Shown in pieces: positions 1 to 8,390 of a stretch of 64,000 nt of DNA (positions are counted from its first letter, which is position 1; each line of letters begins with the position of its first letter). This DNA comes from Brevibacterium spongiae (GTDB lineage: Bacteria > Actinomycetota > Actinomycetes > Actinomycetales > Brevibacteriaceae). The translations under genes and the position numbers were made by a program. The notes beneath the pieces are model-generated. The model made no database searches. It saw nothing but the letters and a program-made list of their open reading frames with translations, and had not been told where the DNA came from. Where the stretch lies: positions 806,001-870,000 of the forward strand of contig NZ_CP093443.1 in the NCBI RefSeq assembly GCF_026168515.1, in the 5' to 3' direction.

Positions 1-219
1 CGAGTGTCCGTGCCGAAAGCCGTTCGCCCCGCCATTGCCCTGAACGAGCGCTTCGACGACACAATCGACCGGCAGAGAATCGACCTCGTCGTCGATGTGC
101 CGATGATCGGACGTGTCTATGAATACACCGGAACCTTCACCTATCGCATCGCCGAACTCCGCACCGTCGCGAGGAAGAGCCGGTGTGAGGAAGAACCGAC
201 GCGACAGACCGTGAAGTGA
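1..219 (+). CDS. C-terminal end of a DUF4166-type protein (partial)
   Basis: This is the last 72 codons or so of a gene that begins before the window; the stop is TGA at 217-219. The segment VVDVPMIGRVYEYTG, followed by a short strand, resembles the end of DUF4166 domains, where a beta-strand motif of the form 'vPllGrvl.Y.G' is usual. DUF4166 proteins often carry an N-terminal saccharopine-dehydrogenase-like domain, but none of that is visible here. The function is unknown. The GTG at position 4 is unlikely to be the true start because the visible part is only the end of such a domain. The family assignment rests on one short motif and is moderate. Confidence 0.5.
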   Translation, partial: RVSVPKAVRPAIALNERFDDTIDRQRIDLVVDVPMIGRVYEYTGTFTYRIAELRTVARKSRCEEEPTRQTVK

Positions 220-252
220 GAGGCGGCGAGCCTCAGGAATGAGGGCCCGAGA

Positions 253-298
253 ACGACGAAGGCGACCGCCCCCGCAGTGGGCCGGCCGCCTTCGTCGT
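253..298. terminator. Bidirectional terminator hairpin
   Basis: A 12-bp perfect stem (ACGACGAAGGCG at 253-264 with its complement at 287-298) lies between the convergent ends of the DUF4166-like gene and tctA. It probably ends both transcripts. Confidence 0.7.
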
Positions 299-326
299 CA
301 GGACAGGAACGGAGTCGCGCCGCTGA

Positions 327-1874
327 TCAGTGGACAGCATCCTCTGCCACGGCGACCTGATCCTGCGTCGTCTGCTTCTGCCGCCTGCGGGCCAGCACCC
401 TACCGATACCGGTGTAGATGAGGGCGGCGATGAGCACAAGGTAGAGCACAATCGTAATCGGCGAGGACACGAGTGTCCCTGCGTCGCCGCCGGCAGCCAA
501 CAGTGCATCCCGCAGACTCGACTCGGCCAAGGGTCCGAGCACCATGCCGATCATCAGCGGTGCCAGAGGCACGCCGTAGCGTTTGAGCACGAAGCTGATG
601 ATGCCGATGCCCAGCAGGATGAGCAGCTCGAACGTCGATGCGGATGTGGCGTAGATGCCCAGACCACAGAACACCGCGATGCCGCCGTACAGGTACGGGT
701 CCGGGATCTTCAGCAGCTTCGCCCACAGGGGAGCGAACGGCAGGTTGATGATGAGCAGAACGATCATCGCGAGGAAGAAGCTCGCCAGCAGACCCCACAC
801 CAGCTCGGGGGAGCGGTCGAAGAGCAGCGGGCCGGGCTGGATGCCGTACTGGCGGAACGCTGCGAGCATGATCGCCGCGGTCGCCGAGATCGGCAGACCC
901 AGAGCCAACAGGGCACCCATGGCAATGCCCGTCGTCGCCGAACCGGCCGCCTCGGGGGCGGCAAGTCCGCGGATCGCGCCCTTGCCGAACTGCGGATCCT
1001 TCCGGCGGGCATCGAGCTTGCGCTCAAGTCCGTAGGCCATGAACGTCGGCACATCGGCTCCGCCGACCGGGATGACGCCGAAGGGCAGGCCGATCGCGGT
1101 GCCGCGCAGCCACGCGGGCACGGCCTGGCCGAACTCCTTGCGGCTGAGGTAGGGACGGCCGGAGGCGTTGATCGTATTGTCCGTGGCCTTCCGACGGATC
1201 CGCGAGGCGATGAAGAACACCTCGCCGAGAGCCAGGATGCCCACAGTCACCGTGACCAGGGAGACCCCGTCGAAGAGCTCGGGAACACCGAAGGTGAAGC
1301 GCTCGGTGCCGGAGACGGAATCGATGCCGATGACGGAGATTCCGATGCCGAGCACGAGTGCCATGAGGCCCTTGAGCACCGAATCGGCAACCACCGAGGA
1401 GGTCGCGACGAAGGCGAAGAGCGCGAGAGCGAAGAACTCGGCCGGGCCGAAGCTCGTCGACAGCGACGCCAGGGCCGGTGCCACGAAGATGACCAGCGAA
1501 CAGGAGACGAGCCCGCCGATGAACGCACCGATCGCAGCCGTGGCCAGAGCCTGCGGAGCCCGTCCGGCCCGGGCCATCTTGTGGCCTTCGAAGGTCGAGG
1601 CGATCGCCGAGGCCTGACCCGGTGTGTTCATGAGGATCGCCATCGTCGAATCGCCGAAGAGACCGCCGAAGTAGACGCCGGAGAACATGATGAACGCGCC
1701 GGTCGGGTCGAGGGCGAACGTCATCGGCAGCAGCAGCGCCACGGCCATCGACGAGCCCAGTCCGGGGAGCACGCCGACAGCGGTGCCGAGGAAGCAGCCG
1801 ACGACGACCCACAGCAGGTTCATCGGCGTCAGAGCATGTGAGAAGCCCTCGAAGAGGGACATGAGAGCGTCCAT
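327..1874 (-). CDS. tctA: Tripartite tricarboxylate transporter, large permease TctA
   Basis: This 515-residue polytopic membrane protein is the size expected of TctA, the large subunit (about 12 helices) of TTT importers, which take up citrate-type carboxylates with the help of an ion gradient. Family motifs are visible near the N-terminus: LPGLGSSMAVALLLP (about residues 38-52) and NTPGQASAIASTFEGHKMA (about 83-101). The ATG at 1874 lies one base after the tctB stop, so the two are probably coupled. It is the last gene of tctC-tctB-tctA. The substrate cannot be read from the sequence. Confidence 0.93.
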   Translation of the reverse strand: MDALMSLFEGFSHALTPMNLLWVVVGCFLGTAVGVLPGLGSSMAVALLLPMTFALDPTGAFIMFSGVYFGGLFGDSTMAILMNTPGQASAIASTFEGHKMARAGRAPQALATAAIGAFIGGLVSCSLVIFVAPALASLSTSFGPAEFFALALFAFVATSSVVADSVLKGLMALVLGIGISVIGIDSVSGTERFTFGVPELFDGVSLVTVTVGILALGEVFFIASRIRRKATDNTINASGRPYLSRKEFGQAVPAWLRGTAIGLPFGVIPVGGADVPTFMAYGLERKLDARRKDPQFGKGAIRGLAAPEAAGSATTGIAMGALLALGLPISATAAIMLAAFRQYGIQPGPLLFDRSPELVWGLLASFFLAMIVLLIINLPFAPLWAKLLKIPDPYLYGGIAVFCGLGIYATSASTFELLILLGIGIISFVLKRYGVPLAPLMIGMVLGPLAESSLRDALLAAGGDAGTLVSSPITIVLYLVLIAALIYTGIGRVLARRRQKQTTQDQVAVAEDAVH

Positions 1875-1875
1875 A

Positions 1876-2550
1876 TCAGAACCCGCCTCCCAGAATGCCC
1901 GAAGGCAGGTTGAGTCCCAGCATCACCGCGAAGGCGATGTAGACCAGGGACGAGAAGGTCAGTGCCAGGGTGAGATCGAACAGAGGCTTCTTCGACCCCA
2001 TCGACCTCGCCACGCACCAGAACAGGAGGGCCGCTGCGATGATCCAGCCGGCGAACTCGAGGATGAGTGCGAAGGCCGCGAAACCGCCTGCGCCCCAGGC
2101 CAGGGACACGAAGTCGCTGTGCGTGCGATGCTTCGAATCGGCGGCCCGTGCCGCGGCCAGAGCCTGGCGATCGTCCTCCGGTTCGTCCTCCTCGTGCGGG
2201 GACAGCCGAGAGGCCGAGACCGCCGAGGTGACCGGCGTCGAGAACGCCTTGTCCTCCTCCGCGGTCGCCGGCACTTCGTCGTCGACTTCGACCGGCTCCG
2301 GGGTGCGGATATAGGCGATCGTCAGCAGGACCGTCAGCGCATAGCCGACGAGCATGATGAGCATCGGGAAGAACTGAGGGCCCGGTTTGTCGGCATCCTC
2401 GGCGACCTCCATCGTGAGGATGCCGACGAGCAGGTACGTCGAGAATGCGCCCATGATGAGCGGAACGATCAGGCCCGATCGGCCCTGCCACCAGGTCCCC
2501 GCGCCGAGGTGGCCCGTCCTGGTCGTAGTCATCTGCGTGGGAACGCTCAC
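1876..2550 (-). CDS. tctB: Tripartite tricarboxylate transporter, small permease TctB
   Basis: This 224-residue protein has four predicted membrane helices: one near residues 25-45, one just after it, and two in the C-terminal third. A long acidic Glu/Asp/Ala-rich cytoplasmic loop of about 85 residues separates the pairs, which is longer than in typical TctB proteins of about 150-180 residues. I chose the GTG at 2550 because it overlaps the tctC stop in a GTGA coupling. An ATG six codons later (2532) is an alternative. TctB is the small membrane subunit that works with TctA; its exact role is poorly defined. Confidence 0.85.
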   Translation of the reverse strand: MSVPTQMTTTRTGHLGAGTWWQGRSGLIVPLIMGAFSTYLLVGILTMEVAEDADKPGPQFFPMLIMLVGYALTVLLTIAYIRTPEPVEVDDEVPATAEEDKAFSTPVTSAVSASRLSPHEEDEPEDDRQALAAARAADSKHRTHSDFVSLAWGAGGFAAFALILEFAGWIIAAALLFWCVARSMGSKKPLFDLTLALTFSSLVYIAFAVMLGLNLPSGILGGGF

Positions 2551-3584
2551 AGTCCCAACTCCTTCAGAAGCTTCTCCACCCGCGAGGTGTCCTCCTTGAC
2601 GAACTCGGCGAATTCGTCGCCGGTCAGCCACACGTCTGTCCACTTGTTTCGGTCGAGAGCGTCCTTCCACGAGGCGCTGTCGCGGGTCTTGCTCAGCACC
2701 TCGAGCAGCTGAGCGGATTCGTCCTTCGTGATTCCAGGTGCCCCGAGCCAGCCGCGCCAGTTCGTCAATGTGACCTCATAGCCCTGCTCGGACATGGTCG
2801 GCACATCGTCGAAGCCCTTGATGCGTTCGGGCGCGGCGACTCCGATGGCCTTGACCCGTCCGGCTTCGATCTGGTCGGAGACCTCGTTGAAGCCGCAGGA
2901 GGCGAAGTCGGTGGTGCCCGAGAGCAGCGTCTGGATCGCCTCGCCGCCGCCGGACTTCGGAATGTAGGTGATGTCCGAGGCGGGGATCTTGCCGAGCAGT
3001 GCGAGCTGCGCGATGGTCAGGTGGTCGACGGATCCGGCCGAGCCGCCCGTCCACACGAAGCCCTTCGGGTCCTTCTTCCATGCCGAGATGACATCGTCGA
3101 TGGTGTCGTGCGGGGAGTCGGCGGCGGCGATGAGGACGTCGTAGTCCTCGGCGACGCGGGACAGCAGAGTGGTGTCGTCGAATCCGACCGGTGACTTGTT
3201 CAGCGCGATTCCGCCGACCATGGCGGTGCCGGTGGCCAGGAGCGTATCGGCCTGGCCGTCCATGGTCGAGAATTCGCCGAGGCCGATGGTGCCGCCGGCT
3301 CCGGGGATGTTGACGACCTGGGCGTTGTTGGCCAGCGCTTCGACGCGCATGGCCTGCTGGGTCTCACGAGCGAAGCCGTCCCAACCGCCGCCGGCGCCGG
3401 CCGGGGCGATGAGGGTGAGGTTCGAGGTCAGGTCTCCCTTCGCCGAGGCGGCCCTGACCGAGTAGGTCGTCGCCGTTCCGATCGCGGCCACCGCGATCAC
3501 GCCGTAGGCGATGCGGCCGAACATTCGTCGGGAGGGATGGGAGGATTCGACAGTCGAATCCTCGGGAGGTGGCGCCTGTGGCAC
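2547..3584 (-). CDS. tctC: Tricarboxylate-binding protein TctC (Bug family)
   Basis: This is the extracytoplasmic solute receptor of the TTT importer, 345 residues from the chosen start. After a charged N-terminus there is a hydrophobic segment (GRIAYGVIAVAAIGTATTY) that serves as signal peptide or membrane anchor. No lipobox Cys is seen. The mature part has the Bug-family landmarks LIAPAGAGGGWD, VVNIPGAGGTIG and SGTTDFASCGFNE. The GTG at 3584 is chosen because AAAGGAG stands 6 nt before it; an upstream in-frame ATG at 3623 has no good ribosome site. It is first in the operon, and its stop overlaps the tctB start. Confidence 0.9.
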   Translation of the reverse strand: MPQAPPPEDSTVESSHPSRRMFGRIAYGVIAVAAIGTATTYSVRAASAKGDLTSNLTLIAPAGAGGGWDGFARETQQAMRVEALANNAQVVNIPGAGGTIGLGEFSTMDGQADTLLATGTAMVGGIALNKSPVGFDDTTLLSRVAEDYDVLIAAADSPHDTIDDVISAWKKDPKGFVWTGGSAGSVDHLTIAQLALLGKIPASDITYIPKSGGGEAIQTLLSGTTDFASCGFNEVSDQIEAGRVKAIGVAAPERIKGFDDVPTMSEQGYEVTLTNWRGWLGAPGITKDESAQLLEVLSKTRDSASWKDALDRNKWTDVWLTGDEFAEFVKEDTSRVEKLLKELGL

Positions 3585-3655
3585 GGACTTCTCCTTTGAA
3601 GGCAGGTGTGATGTGAGACTCACCTTAGAGGTTGCTGAGTGTCCACTGCGAGATT

Positions 3656-3706
3656 ATGCGCACTCTGCGCGTTCTGCTCATTGACCGCGTTGTGTGCATT
3701 CTGCGC
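3656..3706. promoter_or_regulatory. Repeated GCGCA/TGCGC element upstream of tctC
   Basis: Two similar 15-nt blocks, ATGCGCACTCTGCGC (3656-3670) and GTGTGCATTCTGCGC (3692-3706), lie 36 nt apart in the intergenic space between divergent tctC and ptrB. Each is a short imperfect palindrome (GCGCA...TGCGC). They could be tandem operators for the tct operon; no regulator gene is adjacent. Confidence 0.4.
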
Positions 3707-3748
3707 AGGTGGGTGTCGGAGCGTCTGGGAGCCGCGGAGCGGAGTGAC

Positions 3749-3760
3749 TAGGGTGGGACC
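3749..3760 (+). promoter_or_regulatory. Leaderless promoter -10 of ptrB
   Basis: TAGGGT (3749-3754) is followed by exactly 6 nt and then the ATG at 3761. No Shine-Dalgarno sequence fits. This spacing would start the transcript at the A of the start codon. No convincing -35 box is seen. Confidence 0.5.
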
Positions 3761-5983
3761 ATGACTGATTCCGATTCTGCGAACACCGTCCCCGAGGCAA
3801 GGGCGACACCCTCTTCCGGCACAGCGATCCCGTCCGCTCCGGTGGCGAAGAAGGTGCCCTTCGAGCGGACCCACCACGGGCACACCTTCGTCGACGACTA
3901 CGAGTGGATGCGGGAGAAGGAATCGCCGGAGGTCATCTCCCACCTCGAAGCGGAGAACGCCTGGACGAAGGCGCAGACCGCTCATCTCGAGGGGCTGCAG
4001 GAATCGATCTTCACCGAGATCAAGACCCGCATCAAAGAGACGGACATGTCCGTGCCCAGCCGGCGCGGGAACTTCTGGTACTTCTCACGCACCCGCGCGG
4101 GACTCGACTACGGCATCAGCGTCCGTGTCCCCGTCTCCGGCCCCGACGACTGGACTCCTCCGGAGGTCGGCGAAGACGCGCTGCCCGGTGAAGAGGTCGT
4201 CTTCGACTCGAACATCGCTGCCGAGGGCCAGGAGTTCTTCTCACTCGGATCCTTCTCACTCTCCGACGACGGCAGGTGGCTGCTCTACGGCGTCGACACC
4301 TCCGGCGACGAGCGCTACACGCTGCGTCTGCGGGACCTGTCGACCGGACAGGACCTCGACGACGTCATCGACGGCACCTTCGCCGGAGCCTCCATCGACC
4401 CGAGCGGCCGCTACGTCTTCTACACCACCGTCGACGACGCATGGCGTCCGGAGAAGGTGTGGCGCCACCGCGTCGGCACCGCCGCTGTCGAGGATGTGTG
4501 CATCTTCGAAGAGCCCGACGAACGCTACTTCGTCGGTTCCGGATTCTCCCGTTCCGGGACCATGATGTTCGTCGTCACCGGGTCGAAGACGACCACCGGC
4601 TACTGGGTCATCAGCACCGACGACCTCGAAGCCGAACCGCAGGCAGTCTGGCCGCGAGTCGACGGCGTCGAATACAACGTCGAACACGCTGTCATCGGCG
4701 GCGAGGACCGCTTCCTCATCACCCATAACCGCAACCGCGCCGACTTCGAACTCGTCGACGTCCCCGCCGCCGACCCGACCGCGCAGCCGCGCCCCGTGCT
4801 CGACGACGTCGACGGCCTGCGCATCGAAGACGTCGACGCCTTCGCCGGCTTCATCGTCCTCAGCTATCGCCGCGGCGGGTTCGCCCGCGTCGGCATCATC
4901 GAACTCGGCACGGACTCCGCCTCGCCCTTTGCCGCCCTGGAAGAGCTGCCCTTCGGTCGAGAGACCGGAACCCTCATGCTCTCCGGCAATCCCGAGTTCG
5001 CACAGACTGCCATCCGGCTGCTCTTCACCTCCATGTCGACCCCGTCTGTGCTCTACTCCCACAGCGTCGCAGACGGCACAGACACGGTGCTCAAACGTCA
5101 GCCCGTGCTCGGTTCCGTCGACCTCGACGCCTACGACGAGACCCTCCTGTGGGCCACTGCCGAGGACGGCACGCAGGTGCCGATCTCGGTGGTCTACCGG
5201 TCGGATCTGCATCGTTTCGGAGGCGCCGGTCAGCGCACAACCGCCTCGGCGCCGGTCGAACCCGCACCGCTCGTCCTCTACGGATACGGCTCCTACGAAG
5301 CGAGCATGGACCCGTACTTCTCGGTCTCCCGGCTGTCGCTGCTCGATCGAGGGGTCGTCTTCGCCATCGCCCACGTCCGCGGCGGCGGGGAGATGGGTCG
5401 CCACTGGTACGACCAGGGCAAGACCACGGCGAAGAAGAACACCTTCACGGACTTCGTCGCCGCCGCGCACCACCTCGTCGATGCGGGGTGGACTCAGCCT
5501 GATCAGCTCGTCGCCACCGGCGGATCGGCAGGCGGGCTGCTCATGGGCGCGGTCGCGAACATGGCTCCGGAGATCTTCGCCGGAATCAGTGCGCATGTGC
5601 CGTTCGTCGACGCCCTGACCTCGATCCTCATGCCGGAGCTGCCTCTGACCGTCATCGAATGGGAGGAATGGGGCGATCCGCTGCACGATCCGGACGTGTA
5701 CGAGTACATGCGCTCGTATTCCCCGTACGAGAACGTCACCGACACGGACTACCCGAAGATCCTCGCCGTGACCTCGCTCAACGACACCCGGGTCCTCTAC
5801 GTCGAACCCGCGAAATGGGTCGCCCGGCTGCGTGAAGTCGGTGCGAATGCCCTGCTCAAGACCGAAATGGTCGCCGGCCACGGAGGCGCTTCCGGCCGCT
5901 ATGACGCGTGGAGGGAGACCGCGTTCGACTTCGCCTGGATCCTCGATGTTCTGGGACGATCGGACGTCGAAATCGAACCCTGA
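3761..5983 (+). CDS. ptrB: Oligopeptidase B (S9A serine peptidase)
   Basis: This 740-residue protein has the prolyl-oligopeptidase layout: an N-terminal beta-propeller (about residues 80-460) that gates access, and a C-terminal alpha/beta-hydrolase domain. The likely triad is Ser589 in GGSAGG, Asp675 in LNDTR and His707 in AGHGG. The stretch DTRVLYVEPAKWVARLR and the following GHGGASGRYD are typical of protease II (oligopeptidase B), which cleaves short peptides after Lys or Arg in the cytoplasm. No signal peptide is visible. The gene is monocistronic and divergent from tctCBA, with a leaderless-type promoter. Oligopeptidase B is favoured over prolyl oligopeptidase because of these C-terminal motifs. 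Confidence 0.92.
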   Translation: MTDSDSANTVPEARATPSSGTAIPSAPVAKKVPFERTHHGHTFVDDYEWMREKESPEVISHLEAENAWTKAQTAHLEGLQESIFTEIKTRIKETDMSVPSRRGNFWYFSRTRAGLDYGISVRVPVSGPDDWTPPEVGEDALPGEEVVFDSNIAAEGQEFFSLGSFSLSDDGRWLLYGVDTSGDERYTLRLRDLSTGQDLDDVIDGTFAGASIDPSGRYVFYTTVDDAWRPEKVWRHRVGTAAVEDVCIFEEPDERYFVGSGFSRSGTMMFVVTGSKTTTGYWVISTDDLEAEPQAVWPRVDGVEYNVEHAVIGGEDRFLITHNRNRADFELVDVPAADPTAQPRPVLDDVDGLRIEDVDAFAGFIVLSYRRGGFARVGIIELGTDSASPFAALEELPFGRETGTLMLSGNPEFAQTAIRLLFTSMSTPSVLYSHSVADGTDTVLKRQPVLGSVDLDAYDETLLWATAEDGTQVPISVVYRSDLHRFGGAGQRTTASAPVEPAPLVLYGYGSYEASMDPYFSVSRLSLLDRGVVFAIAHVRGGGEMGRHWYDQGKTTAKKNTFTDFVAAAHHLVDAGWTQPDQLVATGGSAGGLLMGAVANMAPEIFAGISAHVPFVDALTSILMPELPLTVIEWEEWGDPLHDPDVYEYMRSYSPYENVTDTDYPKILAVTSLNDTRVLYVEPAKWVARLREVGANALLKTEMVAGHGGASGRYDAWRETAFDFAWILDVLGRSDVEIEP

Positions 5984-6079
5984 TAGGACGTCTGTCGCCA
6001 GAGATAACGATACTGGGACGATTGTCTCCAAAACCCGCAAACGGCACCCCGTGTCAGTGGCGGGCCATAAGGTGGATAT

Positions 6080-6142
6080 CATCACATTCGACGTGATGTG
6101 CGTCATTGAACCAGAAAGGTCTGGGCAGGACCGACACATCAC
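6080..6142 (+). promoter_or_regulatory. Mutually exclusive stems in the leader of the TrpX-like gene
   Basis: The segment GTGATGTG (6093-6100) can pair either upstream (CATCAC 6080-6085 with GTGATG 6093-6098) or downstream (CACATCAC 6135-6142, 8 perfect pairs). A further hairpin, CCAGA-AAGG-TCTGG, sits inside the second structure. Competing stems of this kind occur in attenuators and riboswitches. It lies about 100-160 nt before the substrate-binding protein gene. I recognise no known riboswitch class. Confidence 0.35.
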
Positions 6143-6243
6143 TGATCTGCGTTGCCGACCGTCCTTGCGCGCGGGCGGCGGCATCTGACGCGGATACTGT
6201 GACGGATCCGCACCGGCGGACCGGATTTTCAAAGGGGAGAACT

Positions 6244-7227
6244 ATGCATCTCAGGAAATTGGCCACAGCGATCGTGGCGGTCGGTTCGATTCTTGCGGTT
6301 TCGGCCTGCTCCGGCGGTGACGGCGGCGGAGAAGGCGGCGAGGGCGACTCGTTCAAGATCGGCATCTCGCAGCTCGTCCAGCACCCCGCGCTCGACGCCG
6401 CCAGCGAAGGCTTCAAGAAGTCCTTCGACGACGCTGGAGTCGAGGTCGAATGGGATGAGCAGAATGCTCAGGGTGAGCAGGCCAACGCGACGTCGATCGC
6501 CCAGAACTTCGCGAACGAGGACCTCGACCTCGTCCTCGCCGTCGCCACCCCGGCCGCCCAGGCCGCGGCACAGGCGATCACGGACAAGCCCGTGCTCTTC
6601 ACCGCCGTCACCGACGCGGAGGAAGCTGGACTCGTCGACAGCAACGACAAGCCCGGCGCAAACGTCACCGGCACCTCGGACCTCAACCCGGTCGAGGAGC
6701 AGCTCAAGCTCGTCAAGGATGTCAAACCCGATGCGAAGACCGTCGGCATCGTCTACAGCTCCGGTGAGGTCAACTCCCAGGTGCAGGTCGACCTCGCGAA
6801 GAAGGCCGCCAAGGGACTCGGCGTCGAGATCAAGGAAGCGACGATCGCGAACTCGGGCGAACTCGCTCAGGCCGTCGACTCACTCGGCAAGGTCGACGCC
6901 TACTACGTGCCCACCGACAACAACGTCGTCTCGGCCGTGTCCACCATGGTCCAGGCCGCTGAGAAGAACAAGGCCCTGCTCGTCGGTTCCGAGGCAGGAC
7001 AGGTCGAATCGGGTGCGGCGATCACGCGCGGAATCGACTACACGAAGCTCGGCGAACAGACCGGAAAGATGGCTCTGCAGATCCTTCAGGACGGGAAGAA
7101 GCCGGCAGAGCTGCCGGTCGAGACCAGCTCGGATCTCGAACTCGTCGTCAACCCGAAGGCCGCGAAGGCCCAGGGCGCTGAAATCCCGAAGAAGCTCATC
7201 GACGAAGCCGACAACGTCATCGAGTGA
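6244..7227 (+). CDS. ABC importer substrate-binding lipoprotein (TrpX/DUF534 type)
   Basis: This 327-residue lipoprotein starts with a Lys/Arg-containing signal peptide ending in the lipobox LAVSAC (Cys22), then a Gly/Glu-rich linker. The mature protein has the type I periplasmic-binding fold of the ABC_sub_bind (PF04392) family: FKIGISQLVQHPALD, LVLAVATPAAQAAAQ, PVLFTAVTDAEEAGLV and DAYYVPTDNNVVSA. Family members linked to a YtlD-like permease and an ATPase are called TrpXYZ and are thought to import tryptophan or related aromatics; the ligand here is inferred only. The start has a strong ribosome site (AAAGGGGAG). The permease and ATPase follow after two hairpins. Confidence 0.85.
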   Translation: MHLRKLATAIVAVGSILAVSACSGGDGGGEGGEGDSFKIGISQLVQHPALDAASEGFKKSFDDAGVEVEWDEQNAQGEQANATSIAQNFANEDLDLVLAVATPAAQAAAQAITDKPVLFTAVTDAEEAGLVDSNDKPGANVTGTSDLNPVEEQLKLVKDVKPDAKTVGIVYSSGEVNSQVQVDLAKKAAKGLGVEIKEATIANSGELAQAVDSLGKVDAYYVPTDNNVVSAVSTMVQAAEKNKALLVGSEAGQVESGAAITRGIDYTKLGEQTGKMALQILQDGKKPAELPVETSSDLELVVNPKAAKAQGAEIPKKLIDEADNVIE

Positions 7228-7238
7228 CCACCGCGGGC

Positions 7239-7273
7239 GGAGGCGCAGCAGGCATGATCCGGTCTGCGCCTCC
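7239..7273 (+). terminator. Hairpin after the binding-protein gene (first of two)
   Basis: A perfect 10-bp stem, GGAGGCGCAG (7239-7248) with CTGCGCCTCC (7264-7273), lies 12 nt after the stop. No U-tract follows, so it may be a partial terminator or an mRNA 3'-end stabiliser that keeps the binding protein in excess over the permease. Confidence 0.55.
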
Positions 7274-7329
7274 GGCTCGACCGCTGTGGCCCACGGTCGG
7301 CATCGCCGGGTGAGGGCCACAGGCTCCAG

Positions 7330-7358
7330 GGGCCGACGACACAGAGTCGGCGGCCCCA
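7330..7358 (+). terminator. Hairpin before the permease gene (second of two)
   Basis: GGGGCCG (7330-7336) pairs with CGGCCCC (7352-7358), with an inner CGAC/GTCG stem and a 5-nt loop. Together with the hairpin at 7239-7273 it separates the binding protein from the permease within what looks like one operon. Confidence 0.5.
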
Positions 7359-7401
7359 GGAGTCACTGCGAACCACCACACCACCATATGAACGGAAACC
7401 C

Positions 7402-8385
7402 ATGTTCGGAGCATTGGAGCTCGGGCTCATCTACGGCGCGATGGCGCTCGGGGTCTATCTGACCTTCAAGGTCCTCAACTTCCCCGACCTCACCGTCGAC
7501 GGAAGCTTCACCACGGGCGGCGCCACCGCAGCCTCCCTCATCATCGCCGGGGTCAACCCCTACCTGGCCACCGCCGCAGCGATCGGAGCCGGACTCATCG
7601 CCGGCTACATCACCGGTCTCCTCCACACCAAGGGCGGCATCGACGGACTGCTCGCGGGAATCCTCACCATGATCGGCCTATGGTCGATCAACCTGCGGAT
7701 CATGGGCAAGGCGAACCTGCCGCTGCTGCGAGAAGACACCGTGTTCACCTTCCTGCGGGAGAACATGTGGTTGGGCACCTGGATCTCGATCGCGATCCTG
7801 CTCGTCTTCACCCTCATCCTCAAGTTCGCCATCGACTGGTTCCTCACCACCGATCTGGGATTGGCCATCCAGGCCACGGGCAACAACCGAGAGATGATCC
7901 GCAGCCTCGGCGTGAACACTGACAACACGACGATGCTCACTCTCGCCCTGTCGAACGGCTTCGTCGCACTCTGCGGTGCGCTCGTCGCCCAGTACCAGGG
8001 ATTCTCCGACATCAGCATGGGCATCGGTCTCATCCTCGTCGGACTGGCCTCGGTCATTCTCGGTCAAGCCGTGTTCGGCAGCCGCAACATCTTCATGTCC
8101 AGCCTCGGCGCGCTCCTCGGTTCGGTCATCTACCGACTCATCATCTTCCTCGCACTGCGTGCCGGACTCGACACGAACGACATGAAGCTGACCACCGCGC
8201 TGCTCGTCGTCATCGCACTGCTGCTGCCCAGATGGGGCTTCCTCAAACGGATCCCGTCGCTGCGCGGCCGCGGCAATCGCGCGGCCTCTTCGGTGCCGCA
8301 GGGAACGACCGACACCAAGGACCCCGCCGAGATCGCCGATATCCCCGCTGCGGCGACCGGTGCTCCCACGGGCAAGGAAGGCTGA
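7402..8385 (+). CDS. ABC importer permease (TrpY-like, BPD_transp_2 family)
   Basis: This 327-residue membrane protein has about eight to nine hydrophobic segments. It begins almost directly with a helix and has the family features NFPDLTVDGSFTTGGA (about residues 26-41) and a DLGLAIQATGNNREMIRSLG loop (about 151-170) that should touch the ATPase. Such permeases form a homodimer channel for the upstream lipoprotein. The C-terminus is a charged, Ala/Pro-rich cytoplasmic tail. The ATPase gene begins 5 nt downstream. The start ATG at 7402 follows a weak ribosome site, so translation could depend on the operon context. Confidence 0.87.
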   Translation: MFGALELGLIYGAMALGVYLTFKVLNFPDLTVDGSFTTGGATAASLIIAGVNPYLATAAAIGAGLIAGYITGLLHTKGGIDGLLAGILTMIGLWSINLRIMGKANLPLLREDTVFTFLRENMWLGTWISIAILLVFTLILKFAIDWFLTTDLGLAIQATGNNREMIRSLGVNTDNTTMLTLALSNGFVALCGALVAQYQGFSDISMGIGLILVGLASVILGQAVFGSRNIFMSSLGALLGSVIYRLIIFLALRAGLDTNDMKLTTALLVVIALLLPRWGFLKRIPSLRGRGNRAASSVPQGTTDTKDPAEIADIPAAATGAPTGKEG

Positions 8386-8390
8386 GGGCC

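Noticed and set aside
4256-6232. 658-codon frame antisense to ptrB
   Set aside because: It lies almost fully opposite a gene with a clear catalytic triad; composition reflects high-GC third positions on the other strand.
6061-6243. T-box or known riboswitch before the TrpX-like gene
   Set aside because: The T-box sequence and specifier architecture are absent; only generic alternating stems are visible.
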